DNA of 64,000 bases, taken from the NCBI RefSeq assembly GCF_900115475.1, contig NZ_FOWP01000014.1, positions 1 through 64,000 on the forward strand. Reading direction: 5' to 3'. Positions within the stretch are counted from its first letter, which is position 1. The number at the start of each line of letters is the position of its first letter. Below are positions 8,465 to 16,695 of the stretch, piece after piece. The notes beneath the pieces were generated by a model, which was given only the letters and a program-made list of their open reading frames with translations, was not told the origin of the DNA and did no database searches. This DNA is from Ectopseudomonas composti (lineage in GTDB: Bacteria > Pseudomonadota > Gammaproteobacteria > Pseudomonadales > Pseudomonadaceae). A program made the position numbers and the translations under genes.

Positions 8465-9487
8465 ATGACCGTGCTGCTACGTGCTCTTCCATGGCTGTTG
8501 CTAGGCGCATTCGCTCTGCCAGCGAGCGCAGCCGACGGGCCTATGGTCGAGGTCGTGCCCGTGCGGCAAATGGAAGTGCGTGACGAACTGATCACCTTCG
8601 GTTCGCTGCGCTCCGACGAGTCGGTGATGATCCGCCCGGAAGTGGAAGGGCGCCTGGCTACCCTGCATTTTCGCGAAGGCCAGGCGGTGACTGCTGGCGA
8701 CCTGCTGGTCAGTCTCGACGACGCGATTACCCGTGCCGAGTTCGCCCAAGCTCGGGCCAATCTCGATCTTGCCGAGAAGAACCATCAGCGCGCGCAAATG
8801 CTGTTCCAGCGTGGCGCCAGCAATGCTCAAGCGCTGGACGAGGCGCAGAGCCAGTTGCAGGCCGCGCGTGCCAGCCAGGCCCTAGCCCAGGCGCGGCTCG
8901 ACAAGACCCAGATCAAGGCGCCATACGACGGCACGCTCGGCCTGCGCCAGGCCAGTGTCGGCGACTACCTCAGCGCGGGGCAGAACATCGTCAACCTGGA
9001 AGTGCTCGACCCGCTGAAGGTCGACTTCCGTATCCCGCAGAAAGCCGTGGCCCAGGTTCGCCTCGGCCAGACCGTGGAAATCACCCTCGATACCTACCCG
9101 GGCGAACGTTTTCGTGGCGAGATCTTCGCCATCAACCCGCGCCTCGACGAAGCTGGGCGCAGCCAGGCAATCCGCGCGCACATAGCCAACGATGATCGCC
9201 GCCTGCGTCCGGGCCAATTTGTGCGCGTTTCGGTGATTCTCGAAGAACGACCCAATGCGCTGGTGATCCCCGAAGAGGCGGTGATGCCTCAGGGTGACAA
9301 GCTGCTGGTCAACCTGGTGGTAGGCGGCAAGGTCGAACGCCGCGAGGTCATCCTGGGCAAGCGTTTCGATGGTCTGGTGGAGGTGCGTGACGGCCTGCAG
9401 GGCGACGAGACGGTGATCAGCGCCGGCTGGCAACGCGTGCGTGAGGGCCTGGATGTGCGTACCAAGAGCGGGGAGCGCCAGCCGTGA
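8465..9487 (+). CDS. RND efflux periplasmic adaptor (membrane fusion protein)
   Basis: A 340-residue MexA/AcrA-type adaptor. The signal peptide is at residues 1-22 (LLRALPWLLLGAFALPASAA). A first lipoyl half (IRPEVEGRLATLHFREGQAVTAGDLLVSLDD), a helical hairpin (about 83-135, Ala/Gln/Arg rich), the second lipoyl half (ARLDKTQIKAPYDGTLG), beta-barrel and membrane-proximal domains follow in order. No lipobox Cys is evident, so it is likely periplasmic. It overlaps the pump gene by 4 bp (GTGA). No outer-membrane factor gene is nearby, so it probably shares OprM or a similar channel. Confidence 0.93.
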   Translation: MTVLLRALPWLLLGAFALPASAADGPMVEVVPVRQMEVRDELITFGSLRSDESVMIRPEVEGRLATLHFREGQAVTAGDLLVSLDDAITRAEFAQARANLDLAEKNHQRAQMLFQRGASNAQALDEAQSQLQAARASQALAQARLDKTQIKAPYDGTLGLRQASVGDYLSAGQNIVNLEVLDPLKVDFRIPQKAVAQVRLGQTVEITLDTYPGERFRGEIFAINPRLDEAGRSQAIRAHIANDDRRLRPGQFVRVSVILEERPNALVIPEEAVMPQGDKLLVNLVVGGKVERREVILGKRFDGLVEVRDGLQGDETVISAGWQRVREGLDVRTKSGERQP

Positions 9488-12400
9488 CGCTCTCCGACGT
9501 TTGCATTCGCCGGCCGGTATTCGCCACCGTCCTGTCGCTGATTGTGGTGCTGCTGGGCCTGATGGCCTACGACCGCCTCAACGTGCGCGAATACCCCAAC
9601 ATCGACGTGCCCATCGTCACCGTGCAGGTCACCTATCCCGGCGCCAGCCCGGAGATCATGGAATCGCAGGTGGCGCAGCCGGTGGAGGACGTGCTCTCCG
9701 GCATCGAAGGCCTGGATTTCGTCACCTCCATCAGCCGCGCGGAAAACACCCAGATCACCGCGCAGTTTCGCCTCGGCCGCAGCGCCGACGAAGCCGCCAA
9801 CGACGTGCGCGACCGCCTGGGACGGGTACGCAGCCTGCTGCCGGACGAGGTCGACGAGCCTATCGTGCAGAAGGTCGAGGCCGACGCCCAGCCGGTGGTG
9901 TGGATCGCTTTCCACAGCCAGCAGCACAGCGCCATGGAGATCACCGACCTGCTCGAACGGGTGATCAAGGACCGGCTGCAGACGATCCCAGGGGTCTCCG
10001 AAGTGCAGGTGCGCGGCGCCCGTACCTTCTCCATGCGCATCTGGCTCGACCCCGAGAAGCTCGCCGCGCACGACCTCACCGTGCAGGACGTGGAAGACGC
10101 TCTGCGCCGGCAGAACGTGGAGATCCCGGCTGGGCGCATCGAGTCGCGCGAGCGTGAGTTCAGCGTGCTGTCGGAAACCGATCTGCGCACGCCGGAGCAG
10201 TTCAACGAGCTGATCCTCGACGACTCGCAGGGTTACCTGCTGCGCCTGTCCGATGTTGGCCGCGCCGAGGTGGGGCCGCGCGACGAACGCACCGTGGTGC
10301 GTTTCAACGGCTTGCCGGCGGTGACTCTGGGTCTGGTCAAGCAGGCCACGGCCAACCCGCTGGATATTTCCGACGGCCTCCAGGCCGCCTGGCCCGATGT
10401 CAAGGCGCTGCTGCCCGACGGCATGAAGATGACCGTGGCCAACGACAATTCGCAGTTCATCCGCGAATCCATCGACAACGTTTTCACCACCATTTGGGAG
10501 GCGGTGGCGCTGGTCATCCTGATCATCTTCATCTTCCTGCGTTCGTTGCGTGCCACGCTGATTCCGCTGGTGACCATTCCGGTATCGCTGATTGGCGCCT
10601 TCGCCCTGATGTCGCTGATGGGCTTCACCATCAACACCCTGACGCTGCTGGCCATGGTGTTGGCCATCGGCCTGGTGGTGGACGACGCCATCGTCATGCT
10701 GGAGAACATCCACCGCCATATCGAGGCGGGAATGAAACCCATGCAGGCGGCGTTCAAGGGCAGCCGCGAGATCGCCTTCGCGGTGATTGCCATGACCCTG
10801 ACCCTGGCTGCGGTATTCGCTCCTATCGGCTTCATGCAGGGCACCACCGGCAAGCTGTTCACCGAGTTTGCCTGGACCCTGGCCGGCTCGGTGCTGGTGT
10901 CCGGCTTCGTTGCGTTGACGCTGACGCCGATGATGTGTGCGGTGTTGCTTAAGCCGCATCAGCACAACGAGCAGCATGGCCGGGTGTACAACCTGATCGA
11001 AGGCTTCCTCAACGGCCTGACCTATAGCTACAAGCACAGCCTGGACCGTGCCCTGCGTGCCTGGCCGTTGGTGCTTGGCGTACTGTTGGGTGCCTTCGTG
11101 CTCTGTGCCTGGTTGTTCGGTGGTCTGCGCTCGGAGCTGGCGCCGACCGAAGACACCGGCACCATCGTCGGCGTCTTCAATGGCCCGGACGGTGCCACCA
11201 TCGATTACACGGCGCGCTATGGCCGCGAGGTCGAGGCCGCTTATGCGAGCATTCCGGAGACCAATCGCTATCTGATGGTCGCCGGCTTCCCCACGGTGGC
11301 CCAGGGCATCTCTTTCATGAAACTGGAGGACTGGAGTGATCGTTCGCGTACCCAGTTCGAGATTCGCAACGAGCTGCTGCCGCAGTTGCAGGACATCGCG
11401 GGTATGCGCGTGACCCCGGTCAACCGGCCGCCATTAGGGCAGAGTGCGCGCAACCAGCCGATCAACTTCGTCGTGCGTTCGTCCATGGAATACGCCGAGC
11501 TGCAGGGGTATGTCGATCAACTGATGGAGCGCTTGCGTGATTATCCGGGGCTGGAGGGGTTGGACAGCGACCTCAAGCTCAACTCGCCGCAGCTCAAGAT
11601 CACCGTCAACCGCGAGCAGGCAACAGCGGTTGGCACCGATGTCTCGGTGATCGGGCGCAGCCTGGAAAGCCTGTTCGGCAGCCGTCAGGTGACGCGCTTC
11701 AAGCAGAACGGCGAGCAGTACGACGTCATGGTGCAACTGCAGGATATCGACCGCAGCAATCCGCAGGACCTGGATCGTGTCTACGTACGTGATCGCGACG
11801 GCGGCATGGTGCAGCTGTCCAACCTGATCGAGGTGCGTGAGACCGTCGCACCGCGCGAGCTCAACCACTTCAATCAGTTGCGTGCGGTGACCATCAGCGC
11901 CAACGTCGGCACCGGCTACACCCTGGGTGAGGCACTCAATCATCTGGAGGTCGCCGCACGTGATGTGTTCCCACCGGAGACGCAATACGACTACACCGGC
12001 ACTTCGCGTGACTTCAAGGAGTCCAGCTCGGGCATCCTGCTGATCTTCGCCCTGGCGCTGGCCTTCATCTTCCTGGTGCTGGCGGCGCAGTTTGAGAGTT
12101 TCAGCGACCCGCTGATCATTCTGTTCAGCGTGCCCCTGTCGATGGCCGGGGCCTTGCTGGCGTTGAAGCTGTTCGGCGGCACCTGGAACATCTACTCGCA
12201 GATCGGCCTGGTGACCCTGATTGGCCTGATCACCAAGCACGGCATTCTTATCGTCGAGTTCGCCAACCACCTGCTGCGCGAGGGCAGGGCGCTGCGTGAA
12301 GCGGTGATCGAGGCGTCGGTGCAGCGCCTGCGGCCGATCCTGATGACCACCGGTGCCATGGTCCTGGGCTCGCTGCCGCTGGCCATCGCCACGGGTGCCG

Positions 12401-12552
12401 GGGCCGAAAGTCGCCAGCAGATCGGCCTGGTGATCGTCGGCGGGCTGCTGGTCGGTACCTTCTTCACCCTGTATGTGATCCCGACGCTGTATCTGCTGCT
12501 GCGCCGTTGGGCGCCGCTGCGCAAGATCGAAGAGGAGCCGGTGGCGGTCTGA
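9484..12552 (+). CDS. RND efflux pump, HAE1 family inner-membrane permease
   Basis: A 1022-residue proton-driven multidrug-type RND transporter with 12 transmembrane helices and two large periplasmic loops. The start is a GTG overlapping the adaptor stop. It shows the N-terminal RRPVFATVLSLIVVLLGL helix. The TM4 proton-relay motif AIGLVVDDAIVMLENIHR (two adjacent Asp, about residues 400-402) and the TM10-11 region (LIGLITKHGILIVEFANHL) are intact. Length and motifs are normal for HAE1. The natural substrate cannot be inferred. The two genes form an operon. Confidence 0.94.
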   Translation: MTLSDVCIRRPVFATVLSLIVVLLGLMAYDRLNVREYPNIDVPIVTVQVTYPGASPEIMESQVAQPVEDVLSGIEGLDFVTSISRAENTQITAQFRLGRSADEAANDVRDRLGRVRSLLPDEVDEPIVQKVEADAQPVVWIAFHSQQHSAMEITDLLERVIKDRLQTIPGVSEVQVRGARTFSMRIWLDPEKLAAHDLTVQDVEDALRRQNVEIPAGRIESREREFSVLSETDLRTPEQFNELILDDSQGYLLRLSDVGRAEVGPRDERTVVRFNGLPAVTLGLVKQATANPLDISDGLQAAWPDVKALLPDGMKMTVANDNSQFIRESIDNVFTTIWEAVALVILIIFIFLRSLRATLIPLVTIPVSLIGAFALMSLMGFTINTLTLLAMVLAIGLVVDDAIVMLENIHRHIEAGMKPMQAAFKGSREIAFAVIAMTLTLAAVFAPIGFMQGTTGKLFTEFAWTLAGSVLVSGFVALTLTPMMCAVLLKPHQHNEQHGRVYNLIEGFLNGLTYSYKHSLDRALRAWPLVLGVLLGAFVLCAWLFGGLRSELAPTEDTGTIVGVFNGPDGATIDYTARYGREVEAAYASIPETNRYLMVAGFPTVAQGISFMKLEDWSDRSRTQFEIRNELLPQLQDIAGMRVTPVNRPPLGQSARNQPINFVVRSSMEYAELQGYVDQLMERLRDYPGLEGLDSDLKLNSPQLKITVNREQATAVGTDVSVIGRSLESLFGSRQVTRFKQNGEQYDVMVQLQDIDRSNPQDLDRVYVRDRDGGMVQLSNLIEVRETVAPRELNHFNQLRAVTISANVGTGYTLGEALNHLEVAARDVFPPETQYDYTGTSRDFKESSSGILLIFALALAFIFLVLAAQFESFSDPLIILFSVPLSMAGALLALKLFGGTWNIYSQIGLVTLIGLITKHGILIVEFANHLLREGRALREAVIEASVQRLRPILMTTGAMVLGSLPLAIATGAGAESRQQIGLVIVGGLLVGTFFTLYVIPTLYLLLRRWAPLRKIEEEPVAV

Positions 12553-12557
12553 ATCCT

Positions 12558-12662
12558 GTGGGAGGCGCTTTTGCGGCGAGCTTTTGCAGCCGTCGCGGCT
12601 ACGACTGCAGGGAGGCAGGAGGTAGAGCGAAGCAGGATGCCCGAGCCGAAAGCCCCTCCCAC
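12558..12662 (+). repeat. Compound REP/BIME-like element, copy B
   Basis: About 105 bp starting 6 bp after the RND stop. It is the inverted counterpart of 3056-3158, sharing the central GAGGTAGAGCGAAGCAGGAT block and the outer GTGGGAGG / CCTCCCAC arms. Confidence 0.85.
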
Positions 12663-12688
12663 GGTTCACTGGGTGACTGATTGTCGTT

Positions 12689-12755
12689 GTAGGAGCGAGC
12701 TCTGCTCGCGAAGCTTCTGGCGGTAAGGCGATTCGCGAGCAGAGCTCGCTCCTAC
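12689..12755. repeat. REP-like palindrome, GTAGGAGCG family
   Basis: Arms GTAGGAGCGAGCTCTGCTCG and CGAGCAGAGCTCGCTCCTAC are a perfect inverted repeat around a 27-nt centre. It lies between the RND gene and queF. Confidence 0.88.
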
Positions 12756-12841
12756 AAAGCTCTGCCTGGTGCTTCGCGGGTGCGAAGCGATGGCCAACTC
12801 GTTAAACTCGCGCGGTTTTTCGCCACCCTGGATTGCGCATC

Positions 12842-13672
12842 ATGCAGCACCCCGCTGAACACTCCCCGCTGGGCAAGTCCAGCCGGTACATCGCCGAGTA
12901 CAGCCCCGAGCTGCTGTTCCCCATCTCGCGCACGACCAAGTGGGCGGAGTTGGGGCTCGATGGCGCCAACCTGCCGTATCAGGGCGTCGACTACTGGAAC
13001 TGCTACGAGCTGTCCTGGCTGCTGCCGTCCGGCAAGCCGGTAGTAGCCATCGGTGAGTTTGCGATACCGGCCGATTCGCCGAACATCATCGAGTCGAAGT
13101 CCTTCAAGCTGTACCTCAACTCCCTGAACCAGTCGGCCTTCGCCAACTGGGACGAGGTGCAGGCCACCCTGGTACATGATTTGTCGAAAGTGGCCGGCAA
13201 ACCGGTGGCGGTGCGCCTGCGTTCGCTGGGCGAAGTGTCTGAGGAGGGCGTGGCGACGCTGCCGGGTCAGTGCATCGATGAGCTGGACATCAGCGTCAGC
13301 CAGTACGACCACCCGCAGCCCGAACTGCTGCGCTGCGACGCCGGCCGCGTGGTGGAGGAGAGCCTGCACAGCCATCTGCTCAAGTCCAACTGCCCGGTGA
13401 CCGGCCAGCCGGACTGGGGCAGTCTTGTCGTGCAATACCGCGGTGCCGCGCTGGATCACGCCAGCCTGCTGGCTTATCTGGTGAGCTTCCGTCAGCACGC
13501 CGATTTCCACGAACAGTGCGTGGAGCGCATCTTTCTCGATCTGCAGCGCTTGCTGCAGCCGCAGTCACTGACCGTCTATGCGCGTTATGTGCGCCGTGGT
13601 GGGTTGGACATCAATCCGTATCGCAGCAGTGAGGCGATCACGCCGGAAAATGGCCGTTTGGCGCGTCAGTAG
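12842..13672 (+). CDS. queF: NADPH-dependent 7-cyano-7-deazaguanine reductase QueF
   Basis: A 276-residue tandem T-fold enzyme that reduces preQ0 to preQ1 in queuosine tRNA modification. The start at 12842 gives the usual MQHPAEHSPLGK beginning. The N-terminal half has the QueF motif ESKSFKLYLNSLNQSAF (about 84-100). The catalytic Cys184 lies in LKSNCPVTGQPDWGS, with Asp191 following, and the second T-fold contains YLVSFRQHADFHEQCVERIF. Length matches the long (E. coli-type) QueF class. It is monocistronic with its own terminator. Confidence 0.97.
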   Translation: MQHPAEHSPLGKSSRYIAEYSPELLFPISRTTKWAELGLDGANLPYQGVDYWNCYELSWLLPSGKPVVAIGEFAIPADSPNIIESKSFKLYLNSLNQSAFANWDEVQATLVHDLSKVAGKPVAVRLRSLGEVSEEGVATLPGQCIDELDISVSQYDHPQPELLRCDAGRVVEESLHSHLLKSNCPVTGQPDWGSLVVQYRGAALDHASLLAYLVSFRQHADFHEQCVERIFLDLQRLLQPQSLTVYARYVRRGGLDINPYRSSEAITPENGRLARQ

Positions 13673-13677
13673 CCCAT

Positions 13678-13707
13678 GAAAAATGCCGCTAAATAGCGGC
13701 ATTTCTT
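13678..13707 (+). terminator. Rho-independent terminator after queF
   Basis: Stem AAATGCCGCT with AGCGGCATTT around a short loop, followed by CTTGG. It also serves the convergent 13739 gene side, as the A-rich flank is symmetric. Confidence 0.8.
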
Positions 13708-13738
13708 GGGGCGCTGGATGTCATTCGGGGCTGGGCAT

Positions 13739-14005
13739 TCAGATGCCCATGTTGGCCAGGCTCTGCATGATGTTGCGCAGGGTGCCGGCGAGGGTGGGGT
13801 GGCTGGCTTCGAAGCGCTCCACCGCCAGATTGACGCCATCGACCAGCGTGGCGTCGGGTGCTGACGCGGCTTCGCGCGCCAGTTGCACCTCGATTTCCTG
13901 GGTTAGCAGGTAAAGCGATGCGCGTTCTTCCTCGCTGAGCGGCGTGTCCTGGGCCAGGTGTTGCTGAAGGGCTTCCAGTTGCTGCTGCAGGTCGCTTGCT
14001 GGCAT
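13739..14005 (-). CDS. DUF4404-type small protein
   Basis: An 88-residue soluble protein that I place in the DUF4404 family from its form: a helical N-terminus (LQQQLEALQQHLAQDTPLSEEERASLYLLTQEIE), then a central acidic helix, then a C-terminal helix VERFEASHPTLAGTLRNIMQSLANMGI. Function is unknown. A good ribosome site, AAGGAGA, precedes ATG 14005 on its strand. It sits convergent with queF. Confidence 0.75.
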   Translation of the reverse strand: MPASDLQQQLEALQQHLAQDTPLSEEERASLYLLTQEIEVQLAREAASAPDATLVDGVNLAVERFEASHPTLAGTLRNIMQSLANMGI

Positions 14006-14121
14006 AGAGTTCTCCTTATCAAATCAGCATAGGCATTGACCCCCAGCGACGCCGGAAGTTTTCAGCCTGTACCTGAAGGTTAATCCAAGCACGCGGGCTT
14101 TGCCTGATCCGAGTCAAGCAC

Positions 14122-14841
14122 TCAGGGTTTTTCGCCTTTGCTGCGACGTATACCGATATCTTCCAGGCTGGCGTCGATTTCACCCAGATGATCGATCACT
14201 GAGTGCACACCCAGACGATAGAGCTGCAGCGTGGCGTCGGCGCGCAGGCGCTCCTGTGCGCTTACGTCGAGCGCGTGCCAGTCAGCCGGTGCATAGCCGC
14301 AGAGTGGGCCGCAGGCAGCCAGGCCTATGGTCCAACAGCCGGCATTGAGCCCGGCTTGCAACAGCAGTGGGTTGCCGCTGACGACAATGCAGCCATCCAG
14401 CCGCTCGACACCCAATTGACTCAATGCCTGCCAGCAGCTATCAGGCGCCGGCCAGCACCGGGTTTGACTTGTCACTACTGCTTCGACAGCAGTCGGCAAG
14501 GCCTCGGCCAAACGCAGGCTGGCGTCGGCGGGCAGGGCATCGAGCCAGGCGCAAGGTATGCCGTTGCCATGTAGCGCAGCGAGCAATTGAGCGGCACCGG
14601 GTGTCAGTTCGCCATGCTCGCCGGCCACTTCGCTCAGCGTCAGCTGCAGAGCCTGCAGCTGGGCAGTGTCGGGAACCGCCCCCAGTATGCTGGCCAGGGC
14701 CAGTTCGACAGTGTTGGCGAGGGCGGGGCGTTCACGCTGCGGATACAAGCGCTGTAGCGCGACTGGCAGGGTACGTGCGCCGAAATCGACCAGGCAGCCG
14801 GAAAGCTCGAAGATCAGCGCGGTTGGGGAGGTGTGGGGCAT
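14122..14841 (-). CDS. HAD-like protein with degenerate catalytic motifs
   Basis: A 239-residue protein with the layout of phosphonoacetaldehyde hydrolase-type HAD enzymes, including a helical cap. Motif I, normally DxxGTxxD, reads FELSGCLVDFG, so the nucleophile Asp is Glu12 and the second acidic position is Ser14. Motif IV, normally GDSxxD, reads VVSGNPLLLQAGLNAGCWTIGL with no Asp. The AG..AG..TIG tail typical of phosphonatases is kept. The fold is likely intact but classical phosphohydrolase chemistry is unlikely. The start at 14841 places the motif at the N-terminus. It neighbours a thioesterase on the same strand, 62 bp downstream of it. Confidence 0.75.
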   Translation of the reverse strand: MPHTSPTALIFELSGCLVDFGARTLPVALQRLYPQRERPALANTVELALASILGAVPDTAQLQALQLTLSEVAGEHGELTPGAAQLLAALHGNGIPCAWLDALPADASLRLAEALPTAVEAVVTSQTRCWPAPDSCWQALSQLGVERLDGCIVVSGNPLLLQAGLNAGCWTIGLAACGPLCGYAPADWHALDVSAQERLRADATLQLYRLGVHSVIDHLGEIDASLEDIGIRRSKGEKP

Positions 14842-14903
14842 GAGGTCATCCGTGGCGGTAACCCCAGCCAATCTAGCGCCTGCGGATGACCGAAAGATGA
14901 CCG

Positions 14904-15314
14904 TCAGGTTACGCCGAAGAGCGTGCGCACGTGCTCGGGCAGGGCCACGGAATGGCCTTTGGCATGATCGATCCACACCAGCTTGCAATAGCCCTCACCG
15001 TAGACCGTCTGTGGATCTTCCACTGTCATCAGCTTGTGTTCTATCACCAGACTGCTGCGTCCGACTGCGCCGGCGCGCAACTCGACCACTACGGTGGCAG
15101 GGTGCACCACGGGCTTGAGATAGGTGTGCTGGGTCTGCAGCACCACCGGGCCGAACGGCACGTTGCTCATCGCTACGCCGGCCAGCTCGAACCAGGCGAC
15201 ACGGGCCTCTTCCAGATACTGCATGTAGATGATGTTGTTGACGTGCCCGTAGCTGTCCATGTCGCCCCAGCGTACGCGGATGTATGCGGTGTGTAGCAAG
15301 GTTTCATCGGTCAT
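14904..15314 (-). CDS. Acyl-CoA thioesterase, 4-hydroxybenzoyl-CoA thioesterase family
   Basis: A 136-residue single hotdog-fold protein. The family motif VRWGDMDSYGHVNNIIYMQYLEEAR (about residues 14-38) contains the catalytic Asp17 or its neighbour and the conserved HVNN. It hydrolyses acyl-CoA thioesters in the cytoplasm; chain-length preference cannot be told. Probably co-transcribed with the HAD-like gene. It is divergent from mlaA, with about 105 bp between them. Confidence 0.88.
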   Translation of the reverse strand: MTDETLLHTAYIRVRWGDMDSYGHVNNIIYMQYLEEARVAWFELAGVAMSNVPFGPVVLQTQHTYLKPVVHPATVVVELRAGAVGRSSLVIEHKLMTVEDPQTVYGEGYCKLVWIDHAKGHSVALPEHVRTLFGVT

Positions 15315-15419
15315 CGCATTTCTTCGCTATGCTGCCCAATCAGAGCTCCAGGCTTTATACTACGCGGCCTTCGGCCCGTTGGCGGTGGCCACATTGTTTC
15401 CCTCAAGGAGAGATTTCAA

Positions 15420-16124
15420 ATGCATGTGATCGGTGCTCGCTGGATCGCGCGCCTGGGTGGCCTGATGGCCCTCGTTGGCCTGAGCCTGCTGCCTGCGATG
15501 AGTCAGGCCGCTTCGGAAGAAGATCCGTGGGAAGGTTTCAATCGTCCTATCTTCCGCTTCAACGATACCGTCGACACCTATGCGTTGAAGCCGATCGCAC
15601 AGGGTTACCGGGCGGTCACCCCGCAGTTCCTCGAAGATGGCGTACATAACGTCTTCGGCAATATCGGCGACGTTGGCAATTTGGCCAACAACCTGCTGCA
15701 GGGCAAGCTGCACAACGCCGGTGTCGATACCGGCCGCCTGATCTTCAACACCACCTTCGGTGTACTGGGCTTCTTCGACGTAGCCAGGCACATGGGCCTG
15801 CGCAAGAGCGACGAGGACTTCGGCCAGACTCTCGGCGTCTGGGGCCTCAACAGCGGGCCTTACCTGGTGATTCCGTTCCTTGGCCCAAGCACCGTGCGTG
15901 ATGCCACCGGTCGCGTGCCGGACAGCTTCCTGACGCCGTATCCGTATATTGATCACGTACCAACTCGCAACGTCACCCGTGGCATGCAGGTGGTCGATAC
16001 GCGCGCCAACCTGCTGCAGGCCGAGCGCTTGGTGAGCGGTGACAAGTACATCTTCATCCGCAACGCCTACCTGCAGAGCCGCGAGTTCAAGGTCAAGGAC
16101 GGTCAGGTCGAAGACGACTTTTAA
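15420..16124 (+). CDS. mlaA: MlaA/VacJ-family phospholipid-transport protein
   Basis: A 234-residue member of the MlaA family, which removes mislocalised phospholipids from the outer leaflet of the outer membrane and passes them to the MlaC-MlaFEDB system. The signal peptide is at residues 1-31, ending AMSQAASEEDPWEGFNR. There is no Cys after the signal, so unlike E. coli MlaA it is not a lipoprotein. The conserved NRPIFRFNDTVDTYALKP, GNIGDVGNLANNLLQGK and GRLIFNTTFGVLGFFDVA segments are present. AAGGAGAGA precedes the ATG. A strong terminator follows. Confidence 0.93.
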   Translation: MHVIGARWIARLGGLMALVGLSLLPAMSQAASEEDPWEGFNRPIFRFNDTVDTYALKPIAQGYRAVTPQFLEDGVHNVFGNIGDVGNLANNLLQGKLHNAGVDTGRLIFNTTFGVLGFFDVARHMGLRKSDEDFGQTLGVWGLNSGPYLVIPFLGPSTVRDATGRVPDSFLTPYPYIDHVPTRNVTRGMQVVDTRANLLQAERLVSGDKYIFIRNAYLQSREFKVKDGQVEDDF

Positions 16125-16137
16125 GTTCTGGCAGATG

Positions 16138-16168
16138 CAAAAAAGGCGGCTCTAGAGCCGCCTTTTTC
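16138..16168. terminator. Bidirectional terminator between mlaA and the PilZ gene
   Basis: Stem AAAAAGGCGGCTC / GAGCCGCCTTTTT with a TA centre, A- and T-rich on either side, between two convergent genes. Confidence 0.9.
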
Positions 16169-16181
16169 GTAAAAGCAGATT

Positions 16182-16481
16182 TCAGCTCATGGCGATGATC
16201 GCCAGCCCCAGCGACTGGCGACCGTCGCCGAGATCGCTGACGCGAACCACTTCGGCCTGAGCATCGAGACCGGGCAGTTCGCTGTGCTCGGAGGGGATGT
16301 GGACCTTGACCTTGTCGCCCATGCTCAGCGCGACTTCAGCCTCGATTTGCATGCCAGTACTGGAAAGATCCAGGCACAGTGCAGGAATTTCCCGGCCAGC
16401 ATGATGGAGGACGACTGCTGCTTCCAGTCGCATGCGGATGTAGTCGCGTTTCTCGCTGTACGCTCGATCATTCTGACTCAT
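16182..16481 (-). CDS. PilZ-domain protein
   Basis: A 99-residue single PilZ domain. A c-di-GMP-binding type start, SEKRDYIRMRLEAAVVLH (about residues 9-26, with the RxxxR-like basic pair), is followed by LCLDLSSTGMQIEAEVALSMGDKV, matching the DxSxxG motif. It probably responds to cyclic di-GMP. The start at 16481 is preceded by AAGAGGACAGG on its strand; longer upstream frames lack PilZ-like sequence. Divergent from the rssB operon. Confidence 0.88.
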   Translation of the reverse strand: MSQNDRAYSEKRDYIRMRLEAAVVLHHAGREIPALCLDLSSTGMQIEAEVALSMGDKVKVHIPSEHSELPGLDAQAEVVRVSDLGDGRQSLGLAIIAMS

Positions 16482-16695
16482 GGACCCTGTCCTCTTCTTA
16501 TGAGCTCTCCCGCGGCTCTTATAACCCTCGTCGATTTGACCTGTAAAGCCGCCGAACGACGACCGGTCCCGGCTTGAATCGGCCGGCAGATGGGAGTACC
16601 GTCTGCCCCTTGAAATCGCCCTGGCGCTACTGATGTGGCGCCGCGCCACGGGCAGTGACCAAAAATTGCCCTGGCGCAGTTTGCCTGGATACCCC

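Noticed and set aside
9289..11037. Long antisense frame across the RND adaptor-pump junction
   Set aside because: His/Gln/Arg-rich translation without motifs, opposite two clear genes.
14904..15118. Plus-strand open frame over the thioesterase
   Set aside because: It overlaps a convincing hotdog-fold gene on the other strand and shows no motif.
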